In this document: positions 59,447 through 64,000 of the stretch, piece by piece
Layout: each line of letters starts with the position of its first letter
Position numbering within the stretch: position 1 is the stretch's first letter
NCBI GenBank assembly: GCA_033032175.1
Contig: CM065306.1
Span: forward strand, 22,179,001 to 22,243,000
Direction of reading: 5' to 3'
Origin: Saturnia japonica
Taxonomy: Eukaryota > Arthropoda > Insecta > Lepidoptera > Saturniidae
DNA: 64,000 nt
The notes under the pieces: generated by a model
What the model was told of the DNA's origin: nothing
Seen by the model: the letters and a program-made list of their open reading frames with translations, nothing else
Database searches by the model: none
Made by a program: the position numbers and the translations under genes

Positions 59447-59710
59447 GTATAGTGACTGCACTGTGCCTGATACCTAATGGTAAGCACAGTACAATTCACA
59501 AACAACGGTGACCACAAAAAGATCGGCATCCACCGACGGTCGGTGCTGTCATGTTGGCCTGCGAACCTCTCCGCACCTGGATATAATATTTGGTTGATCC
59601 CCAAAAGCAACAAACCAAAAGAAAGTCATTGAATTTTCTGCAGTACACAACTATCAAGTGATTCAGAAATAATGACACCGGGTTAAACCTCTTAGACACT
59701 AAACTCACTA
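59447..59710 (+). repeat. Dispersed repeat, copy related to 31795
   Basis: GTGCCTGATACCTAATGG, GCACAGTACAAT, GTGACCACAAAAAGATCGG and AACCAAAAGAAAGTCAT are the shared blocks. A shorter, weaker version is at about 46850-46930. Confidence 0.55.
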
Positions 59711-60619
59711 TAAGCCCGGGCTTAGGGTGGAAATATACATAGATTTATAACGTTATGATGGAAAATTACGACTAATCGAATAACTAGAGATAAATTTTAT
59801 GATGTTGTCGCTGGCGAGGAACCCGTCTTATCTAACTTATCTTCGAGCGCCTCGTAACAGTCGTAACTTAACAGCAAGACAATTGTACGAATTTTGATAG
59901 CTTTCGAATATAATCAAAGGATATTATGTATCAAATATGTTACTTTCTATGGCAACGCACTTATCTTAATATAAAGGAAATTAAATTAAGATTGACACTT
60001 TTCTGTTAATATCGACATCAAAAGTAAATAACAAAAAATAAGTTAACAATCAACTTCTATTGCTTTTAAAATAAAATAAGTGTATAAATTAAAAGTTAAA
60101 TTTAGTATTGATTCATTAATTCGACATAAATAAAGGTGAAGATCCATCGAGGCTGTCTTGTCTCGTATGTTATAACTATCGACTCGTATTTATATTAACA
60201 ATTAGAATGATGCATAATAAAGCGTGACTTCTCTATTTGGTTCAACGATGCGACGATGGATGACGTCACGTCGTGATGTTATCGCTATGGATATTTATTT
60301 AAACAACCTGCCTTATGTGTTAGTCATCTCATGTAGTAAAGCTAATGGACAAACAGACAAATGCCAATTTTAAAAGGAAGTTAGTTCTTTTTTTACTTCT
60401 TTCTTACTCTTTTTAGTTAGTACTTTTATTTATCTAGTAGTAACGGCTGTCATGAAGTTACTTAATTTTAAAAGTATTACCGAAAAACCTTCTTTAAAAA
60501 TTAAATTCAAACTGATCTAGAATTTAAGATCCAGTCCGACTCGAGTTGTCACGATGCTAACATTAATTCTTCATTTATTACCAAGGTTACTACTTTAATT
60601 TCGTCCACAACATCATAAT

Positions 60620-60790
60620 GGAAATGTGGCTGAAAATGATAACACGCAAAGTTTAGAAAAAGAACTAACTCTCAAAGTGCAGCTAACTGAACACGAACCG
60701 ACTGAACAGTGTTTGGCAACAGATTTTCATCTAGCTAGCTAGATGAGTGTTATGAACTATTCTATCACCAAACTATCGTTTTAAGAACAT
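60620..60790 (-). mobile_element. Degraded SINE fragment
   Basis: CTCTCAAAGTGCAGCTAACTG and GTGTTTGGCAACAGATTTTC match the SINE bodies at 9075 and 39175. Confidence 0.6.
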
Positions 60791-62454
60791 AACCCTTCAT
60801 CAACGAAAAATACCAAGAATAGTTTTTAAATTCAAACCTAAGGCATAGTTGTTGAGACAACATTACATGTTAGACAACGGGCATGCACAGAGGTATATTA
60901 AAAAACACGCCAAACATATTTATGCCCAGCGAAGGTATAAAAAAACTTTAAAAATTGCAAGTTTAAAATGAATTATTTAAAGCACATTATTCAAATATTA
61001 AATGGTTATTTCGTAATAATATTTGACATTTTTCTATCATTTAATATTAAAGAATATACATTCTAAAACTTTCAGATTTCACATGCCTTAAACGAGTATG
61101 TTGGTGTGGTGATGTTGGTATGTTGGTAATCTAACACTTCGCGCAAATAAGTAACACTATTACAAAATTAACCCTCTAATAAGTCATAAAGTAAAAATAT
61201 TATCAATTTTATCCTAGACAGGAACATGCTGTATACGACGTAATTCACAGCCAGGAAAAATAAAAATGCAAAACAAAAAACCGATAAATAAAAAAGCTAA
61301 GAAACCTGTAATTTTAAAGCGTCCGTTTAGAAATTCAAACACTTAAACAGAAATGCAAACACTCCTGCACACATCAATAAATATAAAATATTTACTTTTA
61401 ACTGTATATGCGAGTCATCGAAACATAAAACACTTAATCAATTACATATTTACGATCGTATAAATTAAATAAATTCCGAGACAGTCTCGCATCTCACTGA
61501 GACGACTCTAATCAACGAACACTTTTACAAAGAGGTTTACACACAAGAGTCATTTCCTGGCCAGCATTACCTCGCTATATTCTTGATATGATAGGCAGCA
61601 TGTATTGTCAGTATAATCTATATGACACCATTAGAATATGAGGGTTATCGGTTAACATATCTGACACTCATCCAACACTATCTGCACGAAAGTGTTAGAG
61701 GGGTAGGACAGCTGCAACTACCATACACATGCAGGAAGAATTCTGATAGTGTCCGGTTCGGCATGAACCGTGATATTCACAGGCAGGCATGAAACAGCGA
61801 TTACTAATGGACATTCTAGTCGCCCTTACCATGAGATTTAATTAATTTATCATGTAAGTATACTGTATCATTATGGAATCATTATGCAAGGCAAATCATG
61901 CAAGATAAATTATTACATTAGAAGATATATGAAAAATGGATAGGTTACATGACTTTGGAATCAACTAGCCAGCTAGCGAACATTCGCGAGTATTTCGTTA
62001 AGGAAAGAGGCGTTTTTAAAGCATAGTTTTTCACCGACTTAAAAACAGAAGGAGGTTTTTTTAAAAACGGAAGGAGGAACTTTTTTAAGAACTGATTTAG
62101 ATAATTATTTGTTGGACCCATTTTAATTTCATTAGTATTGGACCTTAGACTTCGAAGACACACCAGGGAACTCCTCAAAATCTTTAAAGTTGATTTTCTT
62201 TATTGTTAAAAATCGTCTTGTAATTTTTTTCTATGACGCCACAATGTATTAAAATGTAGTGCCTCTTAATGACCTTATAAATATATGCCTGTAAGTCCCT
62301 TCACCATTTAACTTACATACAAGGGATAGATTTAGCACAATGTCTTTATTTTGCACAAAAGCGATTGGATAGCAACCGTGGATCCGCGGTAGAAAGAAAA
62401 CGTTCAATTTCTCTATAGGCCACTCAAGGCACGGCAACGGGTTAAAGTGAAGTG

Positions 62455-62660
62455 AATAAACGTGCGTACGAATGAGCGAGGCGCGCGCGTGTCCGGCGTG
62501 TCCCAGCATGCATTACCGCGGTATCGCCCCAGTGTTCATTATTCAAGTAGCGTCTGCGTTGAAAGTAGACATACTATTTTATGAAATGAACTATGCCAGC
62601 AGCGACTATGTATATAAATAGAAAACTAGACGGACAGACACCAGCACGCTCTTCCCGGAA
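62455..62660 (+). promoter_or_regulatory. CpG patch followed by a TATA-like box
   Basis: GAGGCGCGCGCGTGTCCGG lies at 62478-62500, and TATATAAATA at 62611-62620 is followed about 25-30 bases later by ACAGACACCAGCACG. The arrangement resembles a core promoter but no transcript or ORF follows. Confidence 0.2.
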
Positions 62661-64000
62661 ATATACCGGAAAAGATACTAGAAGAATATCTCTGCTAGCA
62701 GGGTAACATTGTACACAAATACTGAGTAGTTTATAATAGCGGCAGGTGACTACTTCTGAAGTCGTCTTCTATACGATAAACAAATGTGATTGTCTTGCAT
62801 TGGTTATAATAGCAGCTTGTAAATATACCACTGCTTGGCAAACGCCTTTCGCGACGAGTGAAGGCACGGAGTATTAGCAATTTCTAGCGTCTTTCAAAAC
62901 AACAGTTTCTACATTATTCCCATATACTCGACCACAAATAGATTTTCACTTTCATTGGTAAGGTAAGATTTTACACAGAAAACTTATAGATGCATTTTGT
63001 AGGTTTTTTTTTTTTAATAATTCAGTAGGTATCAATAAATGCAAAGTCGGAGTAATAAAATTCACAAAACATAGGCATCACTTCGAAAGAAGCGTGTGCA
63101 GTAAGTAAGCAGTAATTAATACATTCGACAGTACAATTAACCAGCTTCGAATTACCAAACAAGAACATTGTAAAAACTGTTCGTCAAGCATAATTATCAT
63201 GATGCAACAACTGCCTGTCGATTCACTACGGATTATATTTGTTTGTTAGTGTATTTTGAAGCGACGGTTGCTGTTTTCTAGAGCTTGCTTTGTAGCTGCT
63301 ACCTTCAAGTTGAATATTTGTCGCCTCTGTGCATCTGTACCTAAGCAGGTCGACTGTACATCGTAGCATGTATGGAATGGGAAGTTACGTCCCAAAAGGT
63401 TCACCGTACGGTAACAGATTTTTTTTTAAATTGATTTTGCACCGTTCGCTTCCACTTGTTAAAAAATCGCACAGGTCTGTACCACTTCGACATACCTGAA
63501 CCCTAGACAACAGACCTGTCCAGCAGACCGTAGCATGTATATTCTGGTAGCTTCTCTTGAGAGTCTATGTCCTTTTCTAAGTTTCTTAGTACTTATAAAA
63601 CTATGATGTTAAGTTAATAAACCGTCTCCCGACCAGTGTTTTCTCTCCTTCAAACGAAATCAGTTCCTTCGAGCGTAACGTGAAGTGATAATTATTTTTT
63701 ATGCAGGCAAGCATGATAGCGGTGACCGCTAATAGTCGTGACACTCATCAGCCTCAGTACCATCAGTTTACAATAAATAAACAGTACACTAAAACAAAAC
63801 TTGCGTCTAAATGTAACACAGTAACGGCTGAAAACTTTACATTAATTAACATCCTGCCAGAAGCATTTGCGTGACGAATTAGCATTATATATATATATTA
63901 TAAATAAACACATTGTATTCAGTATGATTTTACGTGTTTTATTTTTCGATTATTATTGAGCGGAAAATCGATAATAGGAATTTTTATCATAGCATTAGTT

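Larger units (their letters stand above)
59711..64000. other. Non-coding stretch to the window end
   Basis: Holds a SINE fragment (60620-60790), a CpG patch with TATA-like box (62455-62660) and a (TA)n run at 63889. No gene is seen. Confidence 0.45.

Overview
This window is AT-rich, intron-dominated animal DNA that most likely comes from a moth or butterfly. The evidence is the repeat content: many short Helitrons with a 5' end like TCTATACTAATATTATAAAG and a 3' CTAG, cecropia-type and other mariners, a jockey-clade LINE, and tRNA-headed SINEs carrying lepidopteran-type bodies. No bacterial, CRISPR, rRNA or genuine tRNA gene is visible.

One host protein-coding gene is well supported. It lies on the minus strand and its coding part runs from an ATG at 35147 to a stop at 4269. 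Five coding exons (35147-35081, 9656-9603, 8144-7965, 7043-6852, 6238-4269) join in frame, every junction in phase 1, to give an 820-residue secreted protein: a signal peptide, two tandem ten-cysteine VWC domains, and a roughly 650-residue Ser/Thr/Glu-rich tail. The intron after the first VWC exon needs a GC donor (GCAAGT). The first coding exon is preceded by a splice acceptor, so at least one untranslated exon and the promoter lie further right; CpG-dense patches near 49.3, 54.5 and 62.5 kb are candidates only.

The other large coding entity is a complete jockey-clade non-LTR retrotransposon on the minus strand (10455-16386). It has intact ORF1 (three zinc knuckles) and ORF2 (endonuclease plus reverse transcriptase), a 34-base poly-A tail and a perfect 12-bp target-site duplication. 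It sits inside the 25-kb first coding intron in the same orientation as the host gene. Five or more short 5'-truncated copies of the same family occur between 33.7 and 49.2 kb.

The rest is intron or intergenic DNA with transposon remains: a four-copy 360-bp non-autonomous Helitron family (1.4, 16.5, 19.6, 21.7 kb), larger Helitrons (2.1, 24.7, 54.8, 57.3 kb), three mariner copies (one nested in a Helitron), a deleted pogo element at 29.5 kb, RT fragments at 7.2, 17.4 and 37.6-38.4 kb (the last with a twin-priming-type inversion), several SINEs, and an inverted pair of a 330-bp repeat 40 kb apart. From about 39.5 to 64 kb there is little beyond repeats. No second host gene can be defended, although a weak candidate secreted-peptide exon lies at 27841-27994 on the plus strand.
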